Assembly (NCBI GenBank): GCA_900543175.1
Contig: UQQO01000113.1
Span: 1-6,937 of the forward strand
Direction of reading: 5' to 3'
Origin: an uncultured Fusobacterium sp.
GTDB taxonomy: Bacteria > Fusobacteriota > Fusobacteriia > Fusobacteriales > Fusobacteriaceae
Length of the DNA stretch: 6,937 nucleotides
The notes beneath the pieces are model-generated. The model saw only the letters and a program-made list of their open reading frames with translations, was not told the origin of the DNA and ran no database searches. Position numbers and translations under genes: made by a program. The stretch's first letter is position 1; every line of letters begins with the position of its first letter. Positions 1 to 5,847 of the stretch are shown piece by piece.

Positions 1-709
1 CTCTCTCCTCAGATAAAAGAGCTGATATTTTAATCTCTTTTTTATTTGGGTACTCATATAAGATCATAGCTAGTACTATCAAAGGATTTAGATTTTCTAT
101 TAATATTGGAGCTTTCTTATATATCTTCTCCTTTTTATTAACTATATCTATAAGGTTTAGCTCTCCTAAAGGACAATCTATATTGTTTTCAGGGGTTACC
201 TTTGTTGTAGAACTTTTTATTCTAGGTATATAGGTATTTAAAAGACATGTACAATCATCTTCTAAAACTCTCTCTGATACCTCTCCACCACCTTTGATAT
301 TGATATAGTTTTTTAATTGTGTTTTTAACTCCTCTTTTGTAAACTCAATATTTTTAAAAACATTGAAGAAAAAATACCAAGTAGTTGCATTTTCACTATT
401 AGTTGCTAAAAAATAGTGTAAAAGTGCCAATGTTCCAAACTCCTCTATATATGGATCATTCTCATTGATTAAAACCCCTACCTCTGTTAGCTCTTGCATC
501 TTCTTTCCTAACATCTTCTCTCTAGTAAGTCCCACAGCTTGTAACCAATATCTTAAAGATTTAACCATATTTGTTCCAAGTCCTAAAATATCACTAGGAT
601 TTTTTCCCATAAATACATAGGGATCTTTTAAAATATTTCTTATTCCTTTATTTAACCAACCTTTTCTTATAAAAAAGGTTTCATGTCCTCTAAATTTCAT
701 CTTCTCCAT
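1..709 (-). CDS. DUF4007 family protein (SspB-like), C-terminus cut off by the window edge
   Basis: An open minus-strand frame runs from ATG at 709 to the window edge, giving 236 complete codons and no stop, so the C-terminus lies outside. The N-terminus carries the DUF4007 signature: F-R-G-H-E-T-F near residues 6-12, then G-W-L, and around residues 43-60 the block LGLGTNMVKSLRYWLQAVGL. These proteins are normally about 280-310 residues, so most of the gene is present. The first ATG is chosen because a GGGAG lies 5 nt before it; a second ATG at 700 is too close to its GGAG. It starts 18 nt after the PAPS-reductase-like stop codon, so the two are one operon. DUF4007 genes sit beside PAPS-reductase-family genes in defence islands. 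As I recall, SspB, the DNA-nicking component of the SspABCD phosphorothioation system, belongs to this family. The family call is firm; the role is inferred. Confidence 0.9.
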   Translation of the reverse strand, partial: MEKMKFRGHETFFIRKGWLNKGIRNILKDPYVFMGKNPSDILGLGTNMVKSLRYWLQAVGLTREKMLGKKMQELTEVGVLINENDPYIEEFGTLALLHYFLATNSENATTWYFFFNVFKNIEFTKEELKTQLKNYINIKGGGEVSERVLEDDCTCLLNTYIPRIKSSTTKVTPENNIDCPLGELNLIDIVNKKEKIYKKAPILIENLNPLIVLAMILYEYPNKKEIKISALLSEER

Positions 710-727
710 TTTTTCTCCCAATATGCT

Positions 728-2062
728 CTAATTTTTTGTTTTTAAATATCTATCCATCAAGCAACCACCAACTAAATATTTTGGTGTTACACACATTTTG
801 CATCTCTTACACTTGTTAGTGTTTATATGATACTCATCATATTTTATTGTGATAGCTCCAAATTTACATAGTGATTCACACTTTAAGCACTTTCTACAAG
901 CATTGTATTTTTTAATTTGATAAGCTATCATTCTTTGAAGATCATCATGTTTCTCTACATTCATTGTTTTGATCTTTACAGAATACTCATACCCCTCTTG
1001 AACAAAGGGTTGTATAGATATAATAGGTATATTTGTTTTTATATCTACTATAACTCTCTCTTTAACTAATTTTCTTCCTAACTCTGGAGCATATCTTCCA
1101 AAAGGTAAAAATAGTTCATAAAACCATTCATCTATACTTTTATTTAATTGATAGATTTTTGCATGATCCTCAGCAGTACAATTAGCAAACTTAATTTTTA
1201 CATCTTCAGCAGACTCCAAACCATTTCCCCCTTGTCTAGCCTTCCATTTTCCACTACTTACATAGATTTCAGGATCTGGTTTTCCTATCTTTTTAGCAAA
1301 GGAGATTAGAAACTCTTGCCATTTTTTACTCTTTTCTGGCATATAGATACTTGATAAAAATTGAGCTCTCTCATTGTTATTAGGGCAACACCAACAACCT
1401 ACCCTGTCATACCCCAATCTATAAGCATCGTTAAAATCTATCTTCTCTCCTAAGATATATAGCCATATATCAATATCTTTCCAATAGAAGATAGGAGAGG
1501 CAACAGTTTGTTTATTTATCTTTACAGCATCAGCACTATTTTCCACCCTGTTGTATTTACTTCTACTTACAGATTCACACTTTCTTATTCCATAAAATGT
1601 CAACACCTGTTTATCTTTATAGAGATTATTTAAAACCCTTGTAATAGGTCCTGTTTTAAACATAGAACAACACCATCTCAACATTCTTGCTGGTGGTCCA
1701 ATATCCTCACAAACTTTGTAGAAGTCTTGTTCTTTGTTCTTAGCTACTTTAAATATAGCTTTTCTATTCTCCTCTCTAAATCTCTTTACATACTCCATTG
1801 TCATAGGAAACTCAAGGGTTGTATCTCCAAATATATGTACTAAACTAGGCTCACTTAAAGCTCTTACTGCTAAATCAGCTGAAACTGTTGAGTCTTTTCC
1901 ACCAGAGAATGAAAGTATTATATTTTCTAGAGGGTAATCTTTACTTGTTTCCTTTATAAATTCACAGGCCTCTGTATATAGATAGTTAGCTCTATTTCTA
2001 TTGGCAACTATAAATTTATCAATATATTTATTAAAAAATTCACTTTTATTTAAAAAAGCGAA
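728..2062 (-). CDS. PAPS-reductase-family ATP pyrophosphatase (DndC/SspD-like), 3' part of a gene split by inversion
   Basis: This is the catalytic and C-terminal part of a sulfur-transfer enzyme of the PP-loop family, which activates a substrate with ATP; relatives insert sulfur into DNA backbones. Codons 1906-1889 give SGGKDS, the PP-loop. Further down are R-W-C-C, the G-I-R-K-C-E-S-V-S-R segment and G-C-W-C-C-P-N-N, whose cysteines resemble the iron-sulfur ligands of DndC-type proteins. The end has a ferredoxin-like domain with CxxCxxCxxxC and CxxCxxC-x9-C. The frame is open from 2089 to the TAG at 728, yet no ATG, GTG or TTG precedes the PP-loop. The first ATG (1804) lies after it and would give a 358-residue protein lacking the nucleotide-binding loop. 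The missing N-terminus is on the opposite strand at 2350, joined through the 19-bp repeat at 2044-2062. Codons upstream of 2062 belong to the invertible segment and look non-coding. The restored protein would be 552 residues. Confidence 0.85.
   Translation of the reverse strand, partial: FAFLNKSEFFNKYIDKFIVANRNRANYLYTEACEFIKETSKDYPLENIILSFSGGKDSTVSADLAVRALSEPSLVHIFGDTTLEFPMTMEYVKRFREENRKAIFKVAKNKEQDFYKVCEDIGPPARMLRWCCSMFKTGPITRVLNNLYKDKQVLTFYGIRKCESVSRSKYNRVENSADAVKINKQTVASPIFYWKDIDIWLYILGEKIDFNDAYRLGYDRVGCWCCPNNNERAQFLSSIYMPEKSKKWQEFLISFAKKIGKPDPEIYVSSGKWKARQGGNGLESAEDVKIKFANCTAEDHAKIYQLNKSIDEWFYELFLPFGRYAPELGRKLVKERVIVDIKTNIPIISIQPFVQEGYEYSVKIKTMNVEKHDDLQRMIAYQIKKYNACRKCLKCESLCKFGAITIKYDEYHINTNKCKRCKMCVTPKYLVGGCLMDRYLKTKN
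2044..2062 (-). repeat. Left inverted repeat / recombination site
   Basis: On the minus strand this reads TTCGCTTTTTTAAATAAAA and is an exact inverted match of 2674-2692. It encodes FAFLNK in the 3' gene piece. Including flanks (2037-2064), the site has an arm GATTCGCTTTT, a spacer TTAAAT and an opposing arm AAAAGTGAATT. The two arms match in 9 of 11 positions when one is reverse complemented, as expected for a tyrosine recombinase core site. Confidence 0.88.
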
Positions 2063-2123
2063 TCTTCTATTAAAAGATAGAAACTTTACTTATTTAAATA
2101 AAAGTATGATAAGGAGAAAGAAA
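2063..2123 (+). promoter_or_regulatory. Leader of the invertible operon with nested inverted repeats
   Basis: This 61-bp leader sits between the left recombination site and the small ORF. TTCTAT at 2065-2070 pairs with ATAGAA at 2077-2082. ACTTTTATTTAAA at 2042-2054, overlapping the recombination site, pairs with TTTAAATAAAAGT at 2093-2105, a perfect 13-bp stem. A TATGAT at 2105-2110 resembles a -10 box but abuts the AAGGAG at 2111-2116, so it cannot be the promoter of this gene. I find no convincing promoter inside the segment, so after inversion expression may depend on read-through from the methyltransferase operon. The structure could be an operator or a recombinase accessory site; this is uncertain. 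Confidence 0.4.
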
Positions 2124-2348
2124 ATGGATATATTAACAGCTAAAGAAAATCTTTTTAAAATGAAACCTTTAACATATTTAGATGCTTTAGAAAGTAAAAT
2201 TGAATTGATTAGAAATAGTAAAAAAATAGATCTGAATATATCTGGTGAAGATATAGAGATTATCAATAATGGTGGAAAATTTTATTTAAAACATTCTGCT
2301 ACAACTTTAGATGATTTCAAAATTACACAAGGAGAAAAGGAGTTGTAA
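2124..2348 (+). CDS. Small hypothetical protein (74 residues) inside the invertible segment
   Basis: I do not recognise this protein. It is a short, charged, soluble-looking polypeptide starting MDILTAKENLF, with no signal peptide, membrane segment or cysteine motif. The ATG at 2124 is preceded by AAGGAG at 7 nt, a strong ribosome binding site. In-frame codons further upstream are leader and are unlikely to be translated. Its stop is 1 nt before the ATG of the N-terminal PAPS-reductase-like fragment, and its own end contains that gene's AAGGAG, so the two are translationally coupled. It lies wholly within the invertible segment, so in the flipped orientation it would be the first gene of the modification operon. 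A partner or regulator of the PAPS-reductase-like enzyme is possible, but nothing in the sequence shows it. Confidence 0.75.
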   Translation: MDILTAKENLFKMKPLTYLDALESKIELIRNSKKIDLNISGEDIEIINNGGKFYLKHSATTLDDFKITQGEKEL

Positions 2349-2349
2349 T

Positions 2350-2721
2350 ATGAATGAAAAAGTGATAACAACAGATGAAGATTTAATATATTGGTGTGAA
2401 AATTGCAATATTCCAATAATAAAAAAACAAGGAGAGGATTTAACCTGTCCTTGTTGTGAATCGAATATTAAATATTTAACTACTGATATTCGCCCTGTTT
2501 TTCCAGAAGAGAGATTGTTAATAGAGATTTTATTAAATAAACCTCTTGAATTTTTAGAAAAAAGTGTTTGGGCATCAAATAATAGATACTATGTAAATGG
2601 AGAAGTATTCTCTATTACATCAAAACACTATAAAAAATATACTCCTGAGGAGATAATATCACAATTGGAAAAGTTCGCTTTTTTAAATAAAAACGTACTC
2701 TTTAATCTAAAAATTTTTTAA
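2350..2721 (+). CDS. N-terminal fragment of the PAPS-reductase-family enzyme (zinc ribbon), ending in an out-of-context tail
   Basis: The ATG at 2350 follows AAGGAG by 7 nt and gives 123 residues. Residues 16-36 form a CxxC...CxxC zinc ribbon (Cys16, Cys19, Cys33, Cys36). TDIRPVFPEE at 45-54 is typical of the N-terminus of long PAPS-reductase-family proteins that end in a ferredoxin-like domain. After residue 108 the frame enters the right repeat (FAFLNK) and then a nine-residue tail, NVLFNLKIF, before a stop at 2719-2721. That tail comes from DNA at the end of the methyltransferase gene, which overlaps by 15 bp on the other strand. The fragment has no PP-loop and cannot be a sulfur-transfer enzyme. 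It is the missing front of the minus-strand piece ending at 728, in matching codon phase across the repeat. In this orientation it is the OFF-state product, if it is made at all. Confidence 0.85.
   Translation: MNEKVITTDEDLIYWCENCNIPIIKKQGEDLTCPCCESNIKYLTTDIRPVFPEERLLIEILLNKPLEFLEKSVWASNNRYYVNGEVFSITSKHYKKYTPEEIISQLEKFAFLNKNVLFNLKIF
2674..2692 (+). repeat. Right inverted repeat / recombination site
   Basis: This plus-strand copy of TTCGCTTTTTTAAATAAAA encodes FAFLNK in the N-terminal fragment. With flanks (2672-2699) it has an arm AGTTCGCTTTT, a spacer TTAAAT and an opposing arm AAAAACGTACT, matching in 9 of 11 positions when one is reverse complemented. The spacer is identical to that of the left site in inverted orientation, which is what strand exchange leading to inversion needs. 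Confidence 0.88.
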
Positions 2722-3288
2722 TACTATATTAAACCATTTTTCATTTTTTCTATCTGCTCTTACATCTTCAGTTATAAACCATTGTAAAATTTTACTTTCA
2801 AACTCTTTTCCTATTTTTATAAATTTCTCATATGTAAAACAAGTGAATTTTCTTCCATCTTTCTCATAGTTCTTATCTCCATATTTAAAAGAGATATAAA
2901 CTATCCCATCTCTTTTTAAGCTTTTAAATATCTTTCTTAAAGTTTCTACTATCTCATCCTCATCTAAATGTAATAGTGATGCACATGCCCAAATACCAAT
3001 AAACTCATTTTGATAGTGTAAATTTCTCATATCTTGAATAATCACTTTTTGCCCAATATACTCACTAGCTCTCTTTCCAAGCTCCTCTGATATATCCATA
3101 GCTACTAATTCAAAACCACTGTCTAAAAAATATTTTGAATCTCTCCCACTTCCACAACCTAAATCTAAGATTTTTCCTTCATTACATGGAAGATTTTTTA
3201 AAAATATATCATATAGTTCACTCATATCAGCTTTTACTGTTTGATTAAAAAACTCTTGAGCATTTTTATTGTAATAATCTTTTGTCAT
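2707..3288 (-). CDS. Class I SAM-dependent methyltransferase
   Basis: This is a 193-residue methyltransferase that uses S-adenosylmethionine; its substrate cannot be told from sequence. Residues 41-50, LDLGCGSGRD, are motif I (SAM binding), and Asp65 in VAMDIS is the motif II acidic residue. A Rossmann-fold succession follows, with ACASLLHLDEDE and then GIVYISFKYGD. The length suits a single-domain small-molecule, RNA or protein methyltransferase; there is no target-recognition domain or DPPY/NPPY motif of a classical DNA methylase. The ATG at 3288 is preferred over the in-frame GTG at 3291, because GGAGG lies about 5 nt before the ATG but only 1-2 nt before the GTG. The ATG shares one base with the helicase TGA, so the pair is translationally coupled and probably works together. 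Downstream, on the same strand, lies the invertible segment. Confidence 0.88.
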   Translation of the reverse strand: MTKDYYNKNAQEFFNQTVKADMSELYDIFLKNLPCNEGKILDLGCGSGRDSKYFLDSGFELVAMDISEELGKRASEYIGQKVIIQDMRNLHYQNEFIGIWACASLLHLDEDEIVETLRKIFKSLKRDGIVYISFKYGDKNYEKDGRKFTCFTYEKFIKIGKEFESKILQWFITEDVRADRKNEKWFNIVLKNF

Positions 3289-5600
3289 CACTCCTCCATA
3301 TACTTTCTTCTAAAATAGTTGATAACCCTATAATCTATTCTCTCTTTTATCTCCTCAAGAAGATAGCTACTACTTTTAATTTCATCATATAGTAGAGAGT
3401 TTAAAATAAATCGTTTATTTTCATAGGAAAAGAACTCTATATTTTTTCCCTTTTCAGTAAGATATTTTATAGGATTATCCTCTGCTAATTTCTGATATTT
3501 TTTATCATCAAGATCTGAATGTTTTTTATTATTGAGATCTTTTTTATGTACCTCATCTAAATAGAAATTTTTAAAATACTCTCCTATCTCTTTTAAATCA
3601 ACTTCTTTCTTAAGATTATCAAACAGAGAAAGGAGCAAAGGCATTTTATAGGATTTTGTCATAGATGTTGTTTCTAAAAATTTTAAAAAGCTAATTGTAT
3701 TTTCTGAATACCCTTTTTGCTCATCACTTAAAATCTCCATCTCTTTTTGGAAATTGTACCAGCTTTTAAAAGTTTTTATATACATATGAACTGGAATCTC
3801 TCCATATGTATAAACTTCCATAATTGTAGGGATCTTTTCTAATTTTTCCATTAACTTTCTATAATCTTCTTTTATTAACTCTTCCTGTCTAAGATTTTTT
3901 CTCTTTAACTTTTCAAAATACTCAATAAGTTTAAAGTCAAACTCTGCACTACAACCTGTTGGAAGTATAAAGTCTTTATCAGTAGTATTTATAACCCCTT
4001 TGTTTTTAGTATAGTTCCCAGTAAGAAAAAGTGGCTTTAATTCAGCTCCCTTATAATTTCCTACAAAATCTAAAACTCTCAACTTATCCTTACCTTCATA
4101 TTTTCTTAATCCTCTACCTAATTGTTGAATAAAAATAGTATATGATTGAGTAGGTCTTAAAAATAGCAAAGTATCAATACAAGGAATATCAACCCCTTCA
4201 TTAAATATATCAACTGTAAAAATTATATCTATCTCTCTATTTTTAAACTTATTAATTATCTCCTGCCTTTTAACTATTGAGGTTTCTCCAATTATAACAT
4301 CATTAGTTATACCCTTTTTCCTAAAAAAATTACCTAATTCTCTACAATGTTTTACACTGGCACAGAACCCAATAGTATGTTTTTTTCTAAACTCCATATA
4401 TTTTTCATATACAAGTTGATGTCTTTTCTCTACAATTAGAGCATTTTCCAAAGAGGTAATGTCATATTTTCCACTTCTCCAAGGTATAGGCTCATAATCT
4501 GTATCATCATAGATTCCAAAGTATTCAAAGGGAGTCAACCAACCATTATTTATACCAACAGTGAAATCACATTGATATGCAATATTGTAGTCACATAGTT
4601 TATATACATCCCCATTATCTCCTCTATCTGGAGTAGCAGTTAATCCCAATAGAAACTTAGGTTTAAAGTAGTTAAGAACCTTTAGATAACTTTTTGAACT
4701 ACTGTGATGAAACTCATCTATAATAATATAATCAAAAGTTTCCTTTGAAAAATAGTTTTCATTTAAGTAGTCATCTTTGCTCAATGTAGAGATACTAGCA
4801 AAAACTATATCTGAATCTCTATTCTTCTCAATCCCTGTGAAATATCCATAACTTTTATTCTCACCATAGACACTTTCAAAGGATTTTTTTGCTCCTCGTA
4901 ATATCTCATCTCTATGAGCTATAAATAAAATTCTATTAAAGCTCATAGTATCAAAAACAGCTAGATAGGTTTTTCCTAAGCCTGTGGCTACTACTACCAT
5001 AGCCTTTTTATACCCCTCTTCACGAGTTTTTGACAACTCATAGAGAGCTGGTATCTGAAAGTTTCTCGGCTCTATAACTAAATCTGTTTTTTCTCTGTCC
5101 TTTGGATCAAATAACTCTCCAAACTCATCTTTTCTATATCTTTTTTCATACTCTCTTAACCATTCTAAAGTGAGATCAAAACTATTTCTCTCATAGAGCT
5201 CTGAAAACTCCTCTAAAATCTCTTGTACTTCACTATTTTCCTTAGAGATAAGGTGATAATTCCACTCTACTCCACTTATCAAAGCTGAATATGATATATT
5301 TGACGAGCCTATATATATTTCAAAGTTATCATCTTTTTTAAATATATAACTTTTTGGATGAAAAGATTTATTCAAAGGATTATCAAAAATCTTAACCCCA
5401 CCTATATCCACCAATCTATATAGAGCATTTGGCTCACTAACTTTCATATAGTCACTGGTTAAAATTTTTATCTTTTTCCCCTGCTCCTTAGCCTCTTTCA
5501 AATCCTTTATTAAAAGTTTCATTCCTGAATCTCTAATAAAAGAGACATTCATTATAATCTCATCTGAATTTTTTATAGATTCTCTCAATGATTCATACAT
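3288..5600 (-). CDS. Phospholipase-D-like nuclease fused to a superfamily 2 DEAD/DEAH helicase
   Basis: This 770-residue two-part enzyme probably acts on DNA. Residues 1-150 form a phospholipase-D-like domain with H81-P-K83 followed by YIGSSNIS (96-103), the HKD-nuclease pattern with one visible catalytic motif. From about 178 a helicase core begins: PRNFQIPALYEL, Walker A ATGLGKT (205-211), Walker B DEFHH (295-299), TATP (321-324), NEGVDIP in the second RecA lobe (about 467-473) and QQLGRGLR (492-499). The last 250 residues are lysine-rich and helical-looking, with no motif I can name. The order matches COG3886 plus COG1061 proteins, which are frequent in defence and repair loci. Coupling to the methyltransferase suggests one operon. 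ATG 5600 has only a weak AGAG upstream. The frame stays open to 5679 with no start codon, so the N-terminus is uncertain. Confidence 0.9.
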   Translation of the reverse strand: MYESLRESIKNSDEIIMNVSFIRDSGMKLLIKDLKEAKEQGKKIKILTSDYMKVSEPNALYRLVDIGGVKIFDNPLNKSFHPKSYIFKKDDNFEIYIGSSNISYSALISGVEWNYHLISKENSEVQEILEEFSELYERNSFDLTLEWLREYEKRYRKDEFGELFDPKDREKTDLVIEPRNFQIPALYELSKTREEGYKKAMVVVATGLGKTYLAVFDTMSFNRILFIAHRDEILRGAKKSFESVYGENKSYGYFTGIEKNRDSDIVFASISTLSKDDYLNENYFSKETFDYIIIDEFHHSSSKSYLKVLNYFKPKFLLGLTATPDRGDNGDVYKLCDYNIAYQCDFTVGINNGWLTPFEYFGIYDDTDYEPIPWRSGKYDITSLENALIVEKRHQLVYEKYMEFRKKHTIGFCASVKHCRELGNFFRKKGITNDVIIGETSIVKRQEIINKFKNREIDIIFTVDIFNEGVDIPCIDTLLFLRPTQSYTIFIQQLGRGLRKYEGKDKLRVLDFVGNYKGAELKPLFLTGNYTKNKGVINTTDKDFILPTGCSAEFDFKLIEYFEKLKRKNLRQEELIKEDYRKLMEKLEKIPTIMEVYTYGEIPVHMYIKTFKSWYNFQKEMEILSDEQKGYSENTISFLKFLETTSMTKSYKMPLLLSLFDNLKKEVDLKEIGEYFKNFYLDEVHKKDLNNKKHSDLDDKKYQKLAEDNPIKYLTEKGKNIEFFSYENKRFILNSLLYDEIKSSSYLLEEIKERIDYRVINYFRRKYMEE

Positions 5601-5665
5601 TGTTACTCTATTATTTGATATTAACCCACGGCTTTCACCTTTTTTATATTTTATTTTTAATATTC

Positions 5666-5701
5666 CAACTTTTACTCAAGAGATATAGTGTTAAAAAGTT
5701 G
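5666..5701. other. Inverted repeat in the helicase leader
   Basis: CAACTTTT at 5666-5673 and AAAAGTTG at 5694-5701 form an 8-bp stem around a 20-nt loop. It lies just downstream of a second possible -10 box (TATAAT on the minus strand, 5709-5704) and about 65 bp before the helicase ATG. It could be an operator or leader hairpin, but it may also be a chance pairing in AT-rich DNA. Confidence 0.3.
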
Positions 5702-5758
5702 AAATTATAATTGCAAATTACTTAATCTAAACTTTATAATATATCTTTCATTTTCTTC

Positions 5759-5786
5759 ATTATAACATTTTTTTAGTGTGTTGCAA
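5759..5786 (-). promoter_or_regulatory. Likely sigma-70-type promoter for the helicase-methyltransferase operon
   Basis: On the minus strand, TTGCAA (5786-5781) and a perfect TATAAT (5764-5759) are separated by 16 nt, and a TG one base before the -10 makes it an extended -10. Transcription would start near 5752, leaving a leader of roughly 150 nt before the helicase ATG. No other same-strand promoter of similar quality was found before the helicase. The 5709 TATAAT is a weaker alternative because it lacks a good -35. Confidence 0.65.
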
Positions 5787-5801
5787 GATAAAAAATTAAG
5801 T

Positions 5802-5827
5802 GATTAATAAAGTTAATAATCTTTTTT
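5802..5827. terminator. Possible weak terminator after dinB
   Basis: GATTAATAA and TTAATAATC (5802-5821) fold into an AT-rich stem with one A-A mismatch, followed on the plus strand by six T. On the minus strand the stem follows an A-run, and a T-run appears a few bases later, so it might act for dinB in that direction. The stem is weak and the call is tentative. The rest of 5601-5847 holds the promoter and leader described above and no gene. Confidence 0.3.
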
Positions 5828-5847
5828 ATAAACAAAAAATTTAAAAT

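Larger units (their letters stand above)
2044..2692. mobile_element. Invertible DNA segment (phase-variation switch) carrying the 5' end of the PAPS-reductase-like gene
   Basis: The segment is bounded by perfect 19-bp inverted copies of TTCGCTTTTTTAAATAAAA. It contains, on the plus strand, a 74-codon ORF and the first 108 codons of the PAPS-reductase-like gene up to the repeat. The remaining 444 codons, from the repeat onward, lie outside on the minus strand. The repeat encodes FAFLNK in the same phase in both pieces. Inverting the segment places the start codon at about 2386 on the minus strand and gives one uninterrupted gene from there to 728. The alternative, a one-off inversion that killed the gene, cannot be excluded from one sequence. 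Against decay, both halves are free of stops and frameshifts right up to the junction. Confidence 0.88.

Noticed and set aside
728..1804. ATG at 1804 as the genuine start of a complete 358-residue protein
   Set aside because: This would omit the SGGKDS loop that lies just upstream in the same open frame; it is the first methionine of a gene whose real start is on the other side of the inversion.
1734..1937. Plus-strand open frame of 67 codons
   Set aside because: It is the reverse strand of the PP-loop region of the PAPS-reductase-like gene, whose minus-strand frame carries clear motifs; it has no family signal.
2105..2110. TATGAT as a -10 promoter element
   Set aside because: The ribosome binding site begins at the next base, so a transcript started there would lack it.
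2001..2123. N-terminal extension of the small ORF from an ATG-like start at 2001
   Set aside because: The codon at 2001 is TTG, this stretch is antisense to the PAPS-reductase-like gene and crosses the recombination site, while ATG 2124 has a textbook ribosome binding site.
2311..2349. Earlier start at 2311 for the N-terminal fragment
   Set aside because: It overlaps the small ORF and lacks a ribosome binding site; AAGGAG is correctly spaced for ATG 2350, and the zinc ribbon follows directly.
728..2721. Split gene as an ordinary decaying pseudogene
   Set aside because: There are no stops or frameshifts in either piece, and both end at a perfect inverted repeat in matching codon phase. Decay cannot be formally excluded without population data.
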